NCBI RefSeq assembly: GCF_964340395.1
Contig: NC_135554.1
Location: 6,616,475 to 6,680,474 of the forward strand
Direction of reading: 5' to 3'
DNA: 64,000 nt
Source: Glandiceps talaboti
Lineage: Eukaryota; Hemichordata; Enteropneusta; Spengelidae
The position numbers were made by a program, and so were the translations under genes. Numbering within the stretch: the stretch's first letter is position 1; every line of letters begins with the position of its first letter. The notes beneath the pieces are model-generated. The model worked only from the letters and a program-made list of their open reading frames with translations. It was not told the origin of the DNA and ran no database searches. Of this stretch, positions 13,701-27,208 are shown piece after piece.

Positions 13701-16700
13701 TAAAACTCGAGAAAATGTCCACAAAGGTTGAATGACAGAAACTTTTCAAGTTGTGGACGACTTAAAGTGAGCACAGCTTGATTATCAGCATATAATGTTC
13801 ACAGAGATGTTTACTGAGGCCTTTGATAGATGGAGAGATGAGACATATATTGTCCGCATATGACAAATTATTTTAATTGCAACTCCATCCACTTCACAAC
13901 CAACCTTAATAACGTTCGTCAAAAGGACAGGTACATTCAGTTTTGTGATGTCACACTGCTCTCCGAACTGGTTATGCATCTTGAACACAACTGAGGGACA
14001 AATCAATACTAGGCCATCCGTGTAAAATAGGTGGTTGCTGTGACACCCTAACATTTGCCTACTGACTGAAACATTTTGCTTAGTTCACAAAAGCAAACAT
14101 TTGGAGACATTAGAATGTTTTTTTAAAATGACGTTAAAACATCAAAGCATTTACTATAAGAGTCAATATAGTCCATACGTTCCTACAAGACTGTTTGAAC
14201 CTAACAACTATGAAGGCACTGCTAACAACGGGTTTAACAAAGTTTTTTTTCACGTTTTGGCGACATTGTCGGAAAAAAAATGTGCCAGGAACCAAACAAT
14301 TAAGTGAACATTTCCCGCCCCAACATTTATGACATTACGAGGTAAAAACATGATACCAGGTAAACAAAAGAAAACATCATAAATGATTATATTGCGATAA
14401 GCTGATAACGATAGATAACACCAATAAATGATACTTACCGGCCAGTAACACAGACTTCACCAAGAAGTTTAAAAGTCAGAGAATAGAATGCAAACTTTGT
14501 GGGTTGTGCCTCGCTATATATAGGCTCCCTTACCTATTAGGCCATATAAAAAAAATATTGTGTTTCCGATAACTCGACCAACCCTAGTTTAAGCTCTCGA
14601 CTCTAAAAAATTATTTTGCATGCAAAAAGGTAAAATGACAACAATTACTTCTATTTTAGTGTACACCTTCATGTCTTAGCCTCATCTATGGTCACTTAAT
14701 AAATCGTATTCCAGAAAGAGACATGGACTACATCCGTTATAGTACAGTCTGCATAACGTGTTCGTCTACTTAACTTATAATTGACTTCATTTACTTCTTT
14801 TACACCTCATCAAACTCTCACGAAAGTATTGTGACCGAAGACTATCTTATATTGGTGTCGAAATAATCTAAAATAAATTAAAGTAAAATAAACTGAAATT
14901 CAGACTACCTACCCTATTTTCTGAAGTAATGTTATTGGAAACAACTATTTTTTTTTATTTTGCCTTATGCAAATACACATATGAGCAATCCACTAACAAT
15001 GACAATCACCTGTGCTATTAATACGCATTTGCCTTGACTATTACTCCTTTAAAAATAAGAGTTAATGATTACCATTATAATGGTTGATTTTTAGCTACAT
15101 ATTTAGGAAATGCAAATGTGCTATTGTTTGGATCATGAATAGATAAGCTAGAAGAATTCAATGCTTTGTTTTAATGGGATTGAATAGACATTGTGTTTAC
15201 GGCGGAAACCCGGATCAACAAAGCATTGATATGTAAATGTTCCGGATTTCTAATATTATATTTTTTTTATTTCCTTAAATTTCAAAGGAAAGTGATAATA
15301 TACTGCCATCGTAACTATATATTGTTTCCTGTAGTACAATTGACAGGAAATAATCTCCAGTGATACACTTAACTTTTTGTATATTGAGCGGGCCATGTTC
15401 ATGATAAACGTGTCAAGTTCAGGAACTGACGCGAAACTAAAGACAAAAGAAGGGTTGGTGAAACATCTCGCTAAAAGAATGGATTAAACCAAATATTAAT
15501 AAGTCCACGTCAGCGATATACGGGTACATAAAGTGGATGTGAGATTTAATAAGCAGTCTTGAAATGACTTGAAAGTCGTGAAAGCGTAGAATATGAATTG
15601 TACTATGGGTGTATATGTAGAAAAGTCCAGTGACTATTAATGGTAGACCATTCGATATCCTGGGGGGGGGGGGGGACTTGGAAGATTGGCGGAGAGTCAT
15701 TATTTTTTTCCCACCTGCTTGCCTGTGAATTATTTTTTTTTCTCCTTCGCCTATGCTGGCAACTTTTTTTTCTTTCCTTCTTTGATGAGATATCCAGATT
15801 TTTTTTTGCGTCAATGTTGAACACCTACTTTTATTGCCACAATTTTCTGTTTGGTTTTTGCACAGGGTAATACAGAGAGTAAAAAGATGCTGTTCTATCA
15901 CACACAGATTATATTTAGAAAACTAATCGGAAACTTGATTGGTGAGCTAAAACATTCAGACAGGCCGGTCAGTTTCTCCAGCCTGGGGGGGGGGGGGGGG
16001 TCAGTGTTTTTTTCCATTCGGCCGACAAAAAGTCACTGACCTCCGTGAATAAAGTTTAGCTGTAGAGGGAAGAGCTGTTGAGACTGGGATATGTCCACCT
16101 CTTTGTGTGAGTGTGTGTACGTGTATGGGGATGGGTTCTAGGGGGTCTCTCTCTAGAAGCCCTGGAGGATTTTTACTCCTCAAGGCAATTTTCAGGCTAT
16201 ATTCACAGACACTTTCAGACAATAATTTGCAATCTTTACAAGACAGCTCTAAAATGTAACCAGATTTTAAACTGAATGCCTTCCGTAAGGAATTTCATGA
16301 TTTATGCAAGAAATTTAGCTCTATATCTGTGATTCGTCAAGTCCCAATCAAAGTTAGTTGTCAAAAATGTTGTTGAAATGCCCGCCACGCCTCCTATTCT
16401 CAGCACAGGAAAGCTGGCCATCCTCGACTTCACTCGGCTTTCGTGATCCCCTACATACCCGGGATATGGCATGTGCGTGTTGAACTTCCTTCTGTCCCAC
16501 CACGAATTTACACATTCCTTAAATCACTACGGGAAAATTGTTAAGATGTTGTTGAGTGGCACGCCCTCACTGTACACTAAATATATAGAGGTCAGTGTAT
16601 AGGTCACCATTATTGATACATTGTCGCGAAATTTTCTTTGTAGGCTAGGCGAGGCTTGGTCTATTTTTCATATTTTGACCACACACATTTGGGTATAAAT

Positions 16701-17299
16701 TATAGATTATTACACTTGATAAATATGTGAGTGTATTTATATCCTGAGATACAGAGCTAGATAAATTATCATTATGTACAAGCCCTGCAACAAACAGCTG
16801 TAATTTGTTATCATGAGAAATCAGAAAAGAACACGGTAAAAAGGAGACGGTTCGAGGTCAATATAATACTTCCTAAACTTCTAATCGAAAATCTAAAGAC
16901 ACGATTTCTCTTTATTCATCTGCGCATTAGTGTGTGAAATTTGAAAATGATATGTCCATATTTGACGAAATTGAAATGGTGATAAATATTTCACCTGTTT
17001 GTGAACTCCGCGGTCATTGTAAACCTATTTTAAGGCCAAGAAAAACAATCTGGTGAGTTTGAATCACTTAAATACCCTGCCTCGGTCTCCTTTTTTCTCG
17101 TGTTTGTCCAGCCAATGCAGAGTGCAGATCCAAGGGAAGCACAAAATAAGGTTGGCACGAAACCCCTGAAAACAGAGTCTTTCTCAGTGTAGAGCTATGT
17201 AGAGCACGAGTATAAAGTTGGCATCAGATTCAGATTCAGGTAGCATCATATTGAGCGTCAGCAAGCCTCAGATCCGAATACACCTGACGGCAGTGAAGC

Positions 17300-17335
<36 letters not shown>

Positions 17336-20300
17336 TGCTTTTATATACTAGTACATGATATAATGAATGGGAGTTTATGGGGTACGCCTTGAAGTACGTA
17401 TATCCATGTAATTAACTTACGTGATGAATGAAAATTATAAAAAAAACATTAAACGCAATATAGTTCTAACTACGCCACTGACACATTCTCGTTTTTCAGA
17501 CGTGGTTGTTCTTGAAACATTTGCGAGACACAAAGGACTGATGACCTTTGAACCAGGAGGAAATCCTAAGAATATGAGTGTCGTCTTGAAGTTTCGTAAT
17601 ACAGGTGCAGATGACATTCCTGCCAACCCCACCGGCGTGAACTTTGACATCAAAGCAGTGTTTTCACAGTCCTCTCTTTTGCCAAGTCTCAGTGACTTCA
17701 GTAACTCACTGACTGTGTATAGCATACTGTCCGATCAGAAGGCGGAACTATTGACGAATTCGCTAGACGTTTTTATGGAGCTTAACATTGAACTTGTGTT
17801 CCCAGTCGAGGGATGTTCTATTTATAGTCATCTGTGTATTGTGATGGAGAACAAGACGTATCGTGATCCTAACTTAGAGAATAACTATAGATGTCTAACG
17901 TTTGACGATTCCTTTTTTGGTGCTGGTGTAGCTGGGTGTCCCAGTGGTAAGTATTCACGTTTTCAGCGCTACTCTTAAAGGCGAAAAAATAACTGTTCGG
18001 TTCCGGTAACCCGATCCAACCGAGTTTTTCACTGCCGACCCTAAACTCCTTTTTAGGTAATTCAAAAAAAAAAAATGAAAAATCGAAATTTTTTGCAAAG
18101 TCGTTAGAGAAATAGTGAGATTTGATGACATTATTATCTTGTGATCAAACAACATGGCAGAATACAGTGTAGCGCACAATGTCTTGTCCATGTCATGCGG
18201 AAAGTCGATGAGAAATCTCTGGACCTCTACGTACATTGTAACAACTTGAACTTGGAAAAGAATTCCTACCTACCCACCCTGTTTTGACATTGAGCGTTAT
18301 TGCAACCACGATACAATTTTTTCTTTTGCCCAACTCTGGGGCGGTCCTACAAAAGTCTGAGTACAAACTGCTCCGTGTCACCAATAGCAATACTATCTGC
18401 TTACCAACACATTGTTTCCCACCAAGCCCTATATACCAAAACTTTAACAACAAAATATGAATTCCAAAGAGATTCTATTCGTTCATGGTTTATTCGAAGA
18501 TCATTACTTGACCAGGTAATATATATATATATAGAATCTATCGACTGATATAAATTACTGTTATTAAAATCTCACCCTTGGATTCTTTTTCAGAAGGATG
18601 CTATATCTTTTATTTTTTATCAATTACAGTATTGTGCTGTTTATAATTGTAATGAGATTGTTTCATTTAATTGTTTATTGCATAATTTATATTGGCTTAC
18701 ATGATTTCAATTGCTTAAATTTCCGCCCCTTTTCTGTGAATGCACGTGTACGTGAAGAATTTCTTTCTATTACGGAATATGTACATAGGACATATTCCCG
18801 TTGATTATCCTTGAAATAGATACAAACAAACAAACGAACGAACGAACGAACTAACGAACGAACGAACAACTCGATGATCTCATAAGTTCTAAGCAGTCCC
18901 GAATTAGTGCCGATGATATATGATGATTTTCAGTAAAACGTTTGAACTACAAAATCAAGACTGGGCATACTGAACACAATTTTGGTGGTGGTGGTGGTGG
19001 TGGTGGTGGTGGTGGTGGTAGTTATTGGGGAGGGGAGGGGTGTTGTTAAGGGTGCGAAGTATTGCTTATGACGTAATGACCCATCATACTGTACACTATT
19101 TTTACCCACAACTCTCTCCGATTTGTATGCTTCGATGTTCCGTATTTAATTCCTTAATTACAACATAACAGTTATATCTGAATAATGGATACCAGTAGTA
19201 CGACTATTATAAAGAACCAAAAATAAAATAAGTTTCAAATTTAATTAATATGAAACGACGTTTAAATTAGGTGTTCCGTTGTAATCGCGCGAAATTTATG
19301 TGTTTGCTAAATCATGAAATGACTCTCTGTATAACCCAAAGTTTATGGACATACCTTTTATTACCAGGAGTAACGTTCCCCTTTAACTGCAACTCACCTT
19401 ATCAAAGTTCATAGGTTGATTTTATAATTTGACTAATTTTGCAATATTTAAATTTTGGCCTATAGATATCAAACCCATTTCCCTAAACGTGACGTCACCA
19501 TACAATTACACTCACGACCAAGATGAACCGACAACAGTCGAGTTCAGTGTCGATGTCGTCAACAGTGGGGGCACTGTCATCACAAGTTCGACTTTCAACA
19601 TAAGCCATCTCGTAATCAGCAGCGGGACGGAACTCGATGAAAGTGACGTCATCAAACAGATGTTCGAGGTGAATGATTCCATGGCTGTAAACCTCAATGT
19701 GGATCTTAGCTACTGGGAGGAGGTTCAGGTCAATGGCCTCAGTACGAACTTACGGTTGCCAAGCAACGAATGTGACAAATATAAATATTTGTGTGTTATC
19801 GTTACTAAAGGTAGGTACGCGAATATTTGATTCATTGTATGTTAACACACATCAATGCATTACATGACAACTTCTAAAATCACCATATTAAAGTGACTAA
19901 CGGGCTACGGCTGAGTATAAACATTTTTCTTGAATGAAAACATTTCAATTTACATAAGATCTTAATTGTTTTAGTAGAAAGTAATGTAAATGCATCGGGT
20001 CACGTCAACGAATCGTTACTGAGCCCACAGTACAAGGATATTCGAGTACAATCATATGCAGTAGATATCGGTACTTACAAAACAGCCCTTTTGGCGATGC
20101 TCCCGAGACTGGTGAGAGAGTCTAGGGTGATAGCGGTTGTTAGTTATGCGCAGATTAGTAAGCGAATTGTGATTTTCAAATTTTAATTTGATAGTTGCAA
20201 AAAAATACATCAAAATGACTGTTTACTTATTCCATGTTGATAACGCTAGACATAATTAGACATGTTTTAGTAGCTGGAAAAAAACATAAACATTTGTTTT

Positions 20301-20766
20301 AATATGAAGCAATCAGTAATCCAAAAACAGATGGACCTTATGACCCGAGGTGTTTCGTCATAAGGAATTCGCATCTGTAATCAGCTGAAGACTAACCCCT
20401 CAAACATGTACATGGTGACATCACCTAGTGTCTGGAATAACCCATATATATCCAAGGATTGTAATTCCATATTGTTGTATAGAGAGTATAATATCAAAAT
20501 AACAAAAAATTCAAATACCGTTTGTTACAGGATTTGACAATGAAACAAATAACTTGTGTGTAGAATTTGGAACTGAATTGGTTGGACATTTAAATTGTAG
20601 CCAATACAGTACAAATCCAACAGGTACGTAAATAGATTTTATTACCAAATACATTACAATCATGGGTGTATCAAAGTTATTTAGTGTTTGATTTATTTGC
20701 TATACAACCATTATTCTGGTGTATTATAATTGTTTTCACTGATGACTGTCTGTCTGTCTGTCTGGC

Positions 20767-20803
<37 letters not shown>

Positions 20804-20887
20804 GACTGACTGGCTGGCTGACTGGTGGGCTGGCTGGCTGGCTGGCTGTGTTTCTCTCTCCGTCCTCCCCACAGTCTACCTTCCCTC

Positions 20888-20946
<59 letters not shown>

Positions 20947-21057
20947 GCCTGCGCCATGCCTGTCTGCCTGTCTCTCTATCTCTGTCTGTCTCTCTCTTTG
21001 TCTGTCTGTCTGTCTGTCGGTCTGTCTCTCTCTCTGTCTCTCTCTCTGTCTCTCGAG

Positions 21058-21129
<72 letters not shown>

Positions 21130-21398
21130 CGAGCAAAACAACAACAACAACAACCAAAACATCTGTTTCGATTTGTCTAGAACCTGAGATAGCACTCACG
21201 ATTAACCATTCTCTCACTGTTGTTTCATTTTCTTTATAATCAAAAGACCTCTCAGCTGATTGGTTGATAGTGGTAGTGCTGCTGTCATGTACACTGGTTG
21301 GTGGCGTCTTCCTCGTAGTTGTTCTAGTTAATGGGTCATTCAGAAAATGTCTGGTCTGCAAGAAGTCAAACTTGATTAAACCACTATGCAATCAATGA
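8129..21398 (+). CDS. Type I membrane protein with two CARDB-like ectodomains (five exons)
   Basis: The join is 8129-8210, 17500-17946, 19466-19810, 20531-20623 and 21247-21398: 1119 nt, 372 residues. Every junction has GT-AG signals and every intron is phase 1. Residues 1-24 form a signal peptide (MLSSIARFIVFLLVPIWTAS). Residues 28-176 form domain 1, and 177-322 form domain 2, split by one intron. Both domains carry an internal N-x-G strand motif and end in LC(I/V)(V/M).., an E/N-x-x-NN turn and C-L/V-x-F. The NN ending and N-G core suggest CARDB-like Ig folds. Residues 328-350 are a transmembrane helix, followed by a 22-residue Cys/Lys tail. There are several N-x-S/T sites. It is presumably a surface protein; ligand and function are unknown. 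Intron 1 hosts an antisense nested gene. Confidence 0.8.
8664..8737. repeat. Short minisatellite, AGTAAATTGGGGGATGGT unit
   Basis: About four imperfect copies of an 18-19 bp unit containing GTAAATTGGGGG, with G-runs spaced so that a G-quadruplex is possible on the + strand. Confidence 0.8.
10345..10590. repeat. Long inverted repeat (hairpin arms of about 85-105 bp)
   Basis: The left arm begins CGAGTATAAAGTTGGC and contains CAGATTCAGATTCAGG. The right arm contains its complement and ends GCCAACTTTATACTCG. The loop is about 54 bp. It is part of the 9371-10832 element. Confidence 0.85.
10733..10797. repeat. (AC)n microsatellite with AGAC units
   Basis: A near-pure AC dinucleotide run followed by ACACAGAC units, lying just inside the right end of the palindrome-containing element. 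Confidence 0.95.
10922..10927 (-). terminator. Polyadenylation signal AATAAA for the nested gene
   Basis: TTTATT on the + strand reads AATAAA on the minus strand, 128 bp downstream of the nested gene's stop codon. It is the first canonical signal there. Confidence 0.55.
11055..11136 (-). CDS. Nested small-protein gene, coding exon 2
   Basis: The acceptor TTATCACACAG precedes 11136. The frame continues from coding exon 1 and ends at TAG 11057-11055. The + strand frame over the same bases has no comparable splice or start context. Confidence 0.7.
11055..12574 (-). CDS. Nested small secreted or membrane protein, 78 residues
   Basis: Two coding exons (12574-12420 and 11136-11055) join in phase to give 78 residues; the split Met codon is AT|G. 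The ATG sits in AACAATGA, a good initiation context. Residues 1-19 are strongly hydrophobic (MKTALVLLLSLALVLSFFV), either a signal peptide or a membrane anchor. Then come RDSEEWRRRSK, an acidic stretch (EEMEVEEEV) and an amphipathic basic/acidic C-terminus (KALKKDLLTRKAERFLED) predicted helical. A TATA box, a possible 5' UTR exon and an AATAAA fit around it. It has no cysteines. The dibasic RRR could be a processing site (inference). No family is recognised. It lies antisense within intron 1 of the CARDB-like gene. Confidence 0.7.
12122..12302. mobile_element. MITE with 47-bp terminal inverted repeats and TA flanks
   Basis: The left arm starts TAGACTGTCGACAGTCGCTC at 12122. The right arm (12256-12302) is its inverted copy with only homopolymer length differences. 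TA lies at both ends, consistent with a TA target duplication. The termini contain the palindrome GACTGTCGACAGTC. The 85-bp centre is unrelated GC-richer sequence. It lies in the intron between the nested gene's two coding exons. Confidence 0.85.
12420..12574 (-). CDS. Nested small-protein gene, coding exon 1
   Basis: Encodes residues 1-51 plus two bases. The upstream acceptor is CTCTCATTCAG (exon begins 12588, with 14 nt of 5' UTR before the ATG). The donor is GTAAGT at 12419-12414. Confidence 0.72.
13159..13504. mobile_element. MITE, family B (TAGGCCTAAT termini), copy 1
   Basis: Begins TAGGCCTAATAAAAAAAAAC and ends TTACGCCTTAC. It shares TTCCAATCTGTAAT, ACACAGAGACCAT and CCTATTCTAAAATTGAA with the copy at 60.7 kb in the same order. 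Confidence 0.75.
14439..14488 (-). other. Probable 5' UTR exon of the nested gene
   Basis: A strong donor (GTAAGTATC) follows 14439 on the minus strand. The 5' end is set only by distance from the TATA box, so 14488 is an estimate. The intron to 12588 carries a family B MITE. Confidence 0.5.
14514..14524 (-). promoter_or_regulatory. TATA box of the nested gene
   Basis: The minus strand reads CCTATATATAG, a near-consensus TATA box followed about 75 bp later by the splice donor of the putative first exon. It is the only strong TATA in suitable orientation near this gene. Confidence 0.55.
16258..17300. mobile_element. Palindrome-containing element, truncated copy
   Basis: A direct repeat of 9371-10440 at high identity with small indels. 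It stops after CAGTGAAGCAGA, the hairpin loop of the full copy, and runs straight into (CAGA)n. The right half of the palindrome is absent. Confidence 0.8.
17299..17335. repeat. (CAGA)n microsatellite at the truncation point
   Basis: Nine CAGA units seeded by the GCAGA that ends the truncated element copy. Confidence 0.9.
17500..17946 (+). CDS. CARDB-like membrane protein, exon 2 (domain 1)
   Basis: Preceded by TTCTCGTTTTTCAG and followed by donor GTAAGT. It encodes a 149-residue module as a symmetric phase 1-1 exon, ending in LENNYRCLTFDD and a Cys-Pro-Ser linker. It contains two N-glycosylation sequons (NMS and NKT). Confidence 0.85.
17977..18335. mobile_element. MITE, family B, degenerate copy 2
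   Basis: Shares CGGTTCCGGTAACCCGATCC, GAGTTTTTCACTGCCGACCC and TAAACTCCTTTTT with 60745-60800. It lies in intron 2 of the CARDB-like gene, 30 bp from the exon 2 donor. Confidence 0.6.
18824..18868. repeat. (CAAA/CGAA)n microsatellite
   Basis: A tetranucleotide run of AAAC and AACG units. Confidence 0.9.
18983..19019. repeat. (GGT)n microsatellite
   Basis: A pure GGT trinucleotide run of about 12 units in intron 2 of the CARDB-like gene. Confidence 0.9.
19466..19810 (+). CDS. CARDB-like membrane protein, exon 3 (domain 2, main part)
   Basis: The acceptor is TATAG at 19461-19465 and the donor GTAGGT at 19811. Phase 1 on both sides. It contains EFSVDVVNSGG, the N-x-G core of the fold, and YKYLCVIVTKG, which parallels SHLCIVMENKT of domain 1. 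It also carries four sequons (NVT, NYT, NIS, NDS). Confidence 0.85.
20531..20623 (+). CDS. CARDB-like membrane protein, exon 4 (end of domain 2)
   Basis: The acceptor is TTTGTTACAG and the donor GTACGT. It encodes FDNETNNLCVEFG, the E-x-NN terminal strand of domain 2, and so parallels the end of exon 2. Phase 1 on both sides. Confidence 0.8.
20742..21126. repeat. (CTGT)n / (CT)n microsatellite
   Basis: A 385-bp pyrimidine/G tract in the last intron of the CARDB-like gene. Its CTGT, CTGG and CT blocks give misleading open frames on both strands. Confidence 0.95.
21247..21398 (+). CDS. CARDB-like membrane protein, exon 5 (TM helix and tail)
   Basis: The acceptor is TTCTTTATAATCAAAAG. It encodes a 23-residue hydrophobic helix starting WLIVVVLLSC, then a 22-residue tail with three Cys and basic residues, and stops at TGA 21396-21398. 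Juxtamembrane cysteines could be palmitoylated (inference). Confidence 0.8.
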
Positions 21399-24934
<3,536 letters not shown>

Positions 24935-24940
24935 TTTATT
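24935..24940 (-). terminator. Polyadenylation signal AATAAA for the coiled-coil gene
   Basis: TTTATT on the + strand, 99 bp downstream of the stop at 25039 on the minus strand. Confidence 0.55.
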
Positions 24941-25038
24941 AATCTTCCTTATCTTTATAATTTTCATGAAATATTTACATAATTCAAGTAAAATAATATG
25001 CAGACAATATCAAATAAGGTACTCGGATACATTTCACT

Positions 25039-25927
25039 TCATATAACTTCACCATCATTCTTATGAAATTGTCCATTCTCAGAAAAAGCGGGAGAGTCAC
25101 GTGACACAATCGAAGTGATACCGTTGGCCAACATCTCATTCTGGAGACTTATAGTGGTCATGTCTGCACTACGTTCTTCTCTGTATTTGTCATTCTTTCC
25201 TCCGTGATGCACTTCAATAATTTCTCCTTCACTTAATTCTTGGATATCATCATCCTGTAGATCTTTTATCTTACATTTCAAGTCTTCTATTTCTTTGTTG
25301 GCATTGGCGAGTGATTTCGTCTGCCGTCGGTTACTTCTTCGTAATGTGAACATTTCTGAGTCTAGCTTCTTGTAGCCGTCAAGTTTGCTCTGAAGTTCAT
25401 CAACTGTTTTGGTCAAGTCTTCGATATCGAGCTCAAACTTGAAATTGTCTTTCTCAATTGAATCGGCTTGTTCTTCAGTAAATCGTAGATCACTCTTAAC
25501 ATCTGCCAGCTCTTCTTCCAACTCGTTCTTGTCCTGTTTAAGCTGGCTGATATTTTCACGCAACTTGTTGTGTTCGGTTTCCAACATATTTATTTTATTT
25601 GAGAGTTTCTTGGTCTCTTCGTCCAAGCTCTGTACATTCTCCATGTCACCTAGGTGACCGGCTTCTAGTACGCCTATCTTGGCAAACATTTCGTTGTTTT
25701 CCACAACGATGTCGGTTATCCTTGATATCATATCCATGAATATTGCACGAAGCTCGTCTAGTTCTTCGTTGCCGTAAGTATTCTCTCTCTTCGTCTCTCT
25801 ACGCCACCTTGGAAGCAGACAACACGTGTCTTGCCTTCTTTTTAACGTGGCGTTCTCTCCAAGTATTTCCTCAAATCTGAAGGCAAGGTCATTGAATGCA
25901 CTTCGGAACATATCAATGTCCCAATCA
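25039..25927 (-). CDS. Coiled-coil gene, exon 2
   Basis: The acceptor CTTGCAG precedes 25927. A single long exon (296 codons plus TGA) encodes both repeated helical segments and the main coiled coil. Reading upstream past the acceptor would add an unlikely leader without a good start context. Confidence 0.85.
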
Positions 25928-26312
25928 CTGCAAGATACGGAGATGAAGGAGATAAAAAAAATGTATAAGTTCTCAGTTTTATAATTCATGGAAGATAAAA
26001 TATTTAATATATATATATAATATATATTTAATCACGATGAATACATTAACTGTATGTAATTGCAAACAATTGCAAGACTGTAGTTTTACTAAATCTGCAA
26101 GTGCTGGAGTATCATTTTGGTTGGCCAGGAAAGTATGGTATTGTGTACTTGACATGAACGAAGTATATGATAATTATGGAATGCTGAGAAGTTGGAATAA
26201 CTCTACGCACATAGGAAAGGTCGTATAATGTCACTAACCTGATTGTTTTGACATCGTTGAGACGAGTTGTGTTCACAGATGGAACTCTAGTACTCGATGT
26301 AGTGATACCCAT
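25039..26312 (-). CDS. Coiled-coil protein with N-myristoylation consensus, 320 residues
   Basis: The join of 26312-26239 and 25927-25039 gives 963 nt. The donor is GTTAGT, the acceptor TATCTTGCAG, and the split codon AG|T keeps phase. Residues 1-7, MGITTSS, fit the N-myristoylation pattern (Gly2, small residue at 6). Two similar segments follow: DMFRSAFNDLAFRFEEILGE at about residue 30 and ELRAIFMDMISRITDIVVEN at about 80. Next comes a long heptad-type coiled coil (about 115-255, rich in L/K/E/D), then a polar tail ending GEVI. There is no transmembrane helix. It is possibly a membrane-tethered structural or scaffold protein (inference). I do not recognise an orthologue. Confidence 0.8.
26239..26312 (-). 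CDS. Coiled-coil gene, exon 1
   Basis: Encodes residues 1-24 plus two bases, with ATG at 26312. Donor GTTAGTGA is weaker than consensus but gives a phase-correct join. Confidence 0.72.
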
Positions 26313-26527
26313 ACTGGGAAAAGTTTCCTTTCAGGCGTATTCAGAAAAATCGTAGTCAAAATAGTCGCAAAGTGCACAGTGTGTCTACAACGTTCTCTTG
26401 CCAAAGATGCAGTATGTAAACAGTGACGGTAGTTGCTAGACGACAAGCGTTCCATTCGTCATTAGACGCAGTGGCGTATATCACGTGACAGAAACTTTGG
26501 ACCTATGAGATCGCGCGCACAACTGAT

Positions 26528-26535
26528 ATGCAAAT
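26528..26535 (-). promoter_or_regulatory. Octamer-like site upstream of the coiled-coil gene
   Basis: ATGCAAAT on the + strand (ATTTGCAT on the minus strand) lies about 215 bp upstream of the ATG in a CpG-richer segment that also contains CACGTGAC. This matches the POU-factor octamer consensus. Its role is inferred. Confidence 0.3.
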
Positions 26536-27208
26536 TTGTCATGTGCAAGACCGTAAAGAGTAGGGGTCAGGGGTCATATCAAACCCAGGGCCAAGATCGC
26601 TTGGCTTTGTATCGCCGCCTTCCCAAGACCACCCGGATCAAAATAAACGACACAAAACGATGGAAATATAGGTAAAATAAAGACATATAGCCGCTTTCAC
26701 TACGTGAAATTTTAATCAGATCGGTCGCTATAGTAATTATGGCAGGATATGTGTTGTAATATTCAATGAAAGACTAATTGTATTGTCTATTTCAGATCTA
26801 GATGTTTAAAAATAGATAACATCCCAGTATCATAGTTAAGCAAGAGTCCTGCTCGCAATAAACTATAGGTGTACGGAACTTGATTCTTTTATTGTCTCGG
26901 TCCCCAAACAATAAGAGAGGGACGACACTGTCAGAATATAGAGTCCCGACTTACTCCATATGCAGACTATAGCTAGGACTAGTTTTACAATTGCACCGTA
27001 CCGTCACTCCATCCAGCCATAGCAGGTAGGGTTTGTTTAATTCTGGGATACAAACAGTCCAATATCACTATAGAGGGACTGTGCCGAACACATGGCCTGT
27101 CATCATAATTTTTGGGGGGGGTACTAATCCTTATACAAGTTATACATTTCCATTATCAATACTTATTTCCATATATCGATCCATCATTCGTTTATTTTTT
27201 CGTAGACT

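Larger units (their letters stand above)
8211..17499 (+). other. Intron 1 of the CARDB-like gene
   Basis: A 9.3-kb intron holding a nested antisense small-protein gene (10922-14522), two direct copies of a palindrome-containing element (9371 and 16258), a TA-flanked MITE (12122-12302), a TAGGCCT MITE (13159-13504) and simple repeats. Stretches at 14.6-15.6 kb and 15.9-16.2 kb show nothing else beyond G-runs. Confidence 0.6.

Noticed and set aside
14520-14600. Similarity of 14.53-14.60 kb to 43.73-43.80 kb (CCGATAACTCGAC core)
   Set aside because: A real but short and diverged match. Element ends could not be defined, so it is not listed as a feature.
17421-17499. Upstream extension of exon 2 of the CARDB-like gene as an alternative start
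   Set aside because: The acceptor TTCTCGTTTTTCAG at 17499 and the matching phase of the signal-peptide exon make the spliced model better.
19976-20185. Possible alternative exon after TTTTAG at 19970-19975
   Set aside because: It is open in phase but runs to a stop without a convincing donor. The direct join 19810 to 20531 restores the domain pattern seen in domain 1.
21247-21398. Juxtamembrane GSFRK as a possible integrin-alpha GFFKR motif
   Set aside because: Only a loose resemblance. The ectodomain lacks beta-propeller or calf-type features, so integrin identity is not supported.
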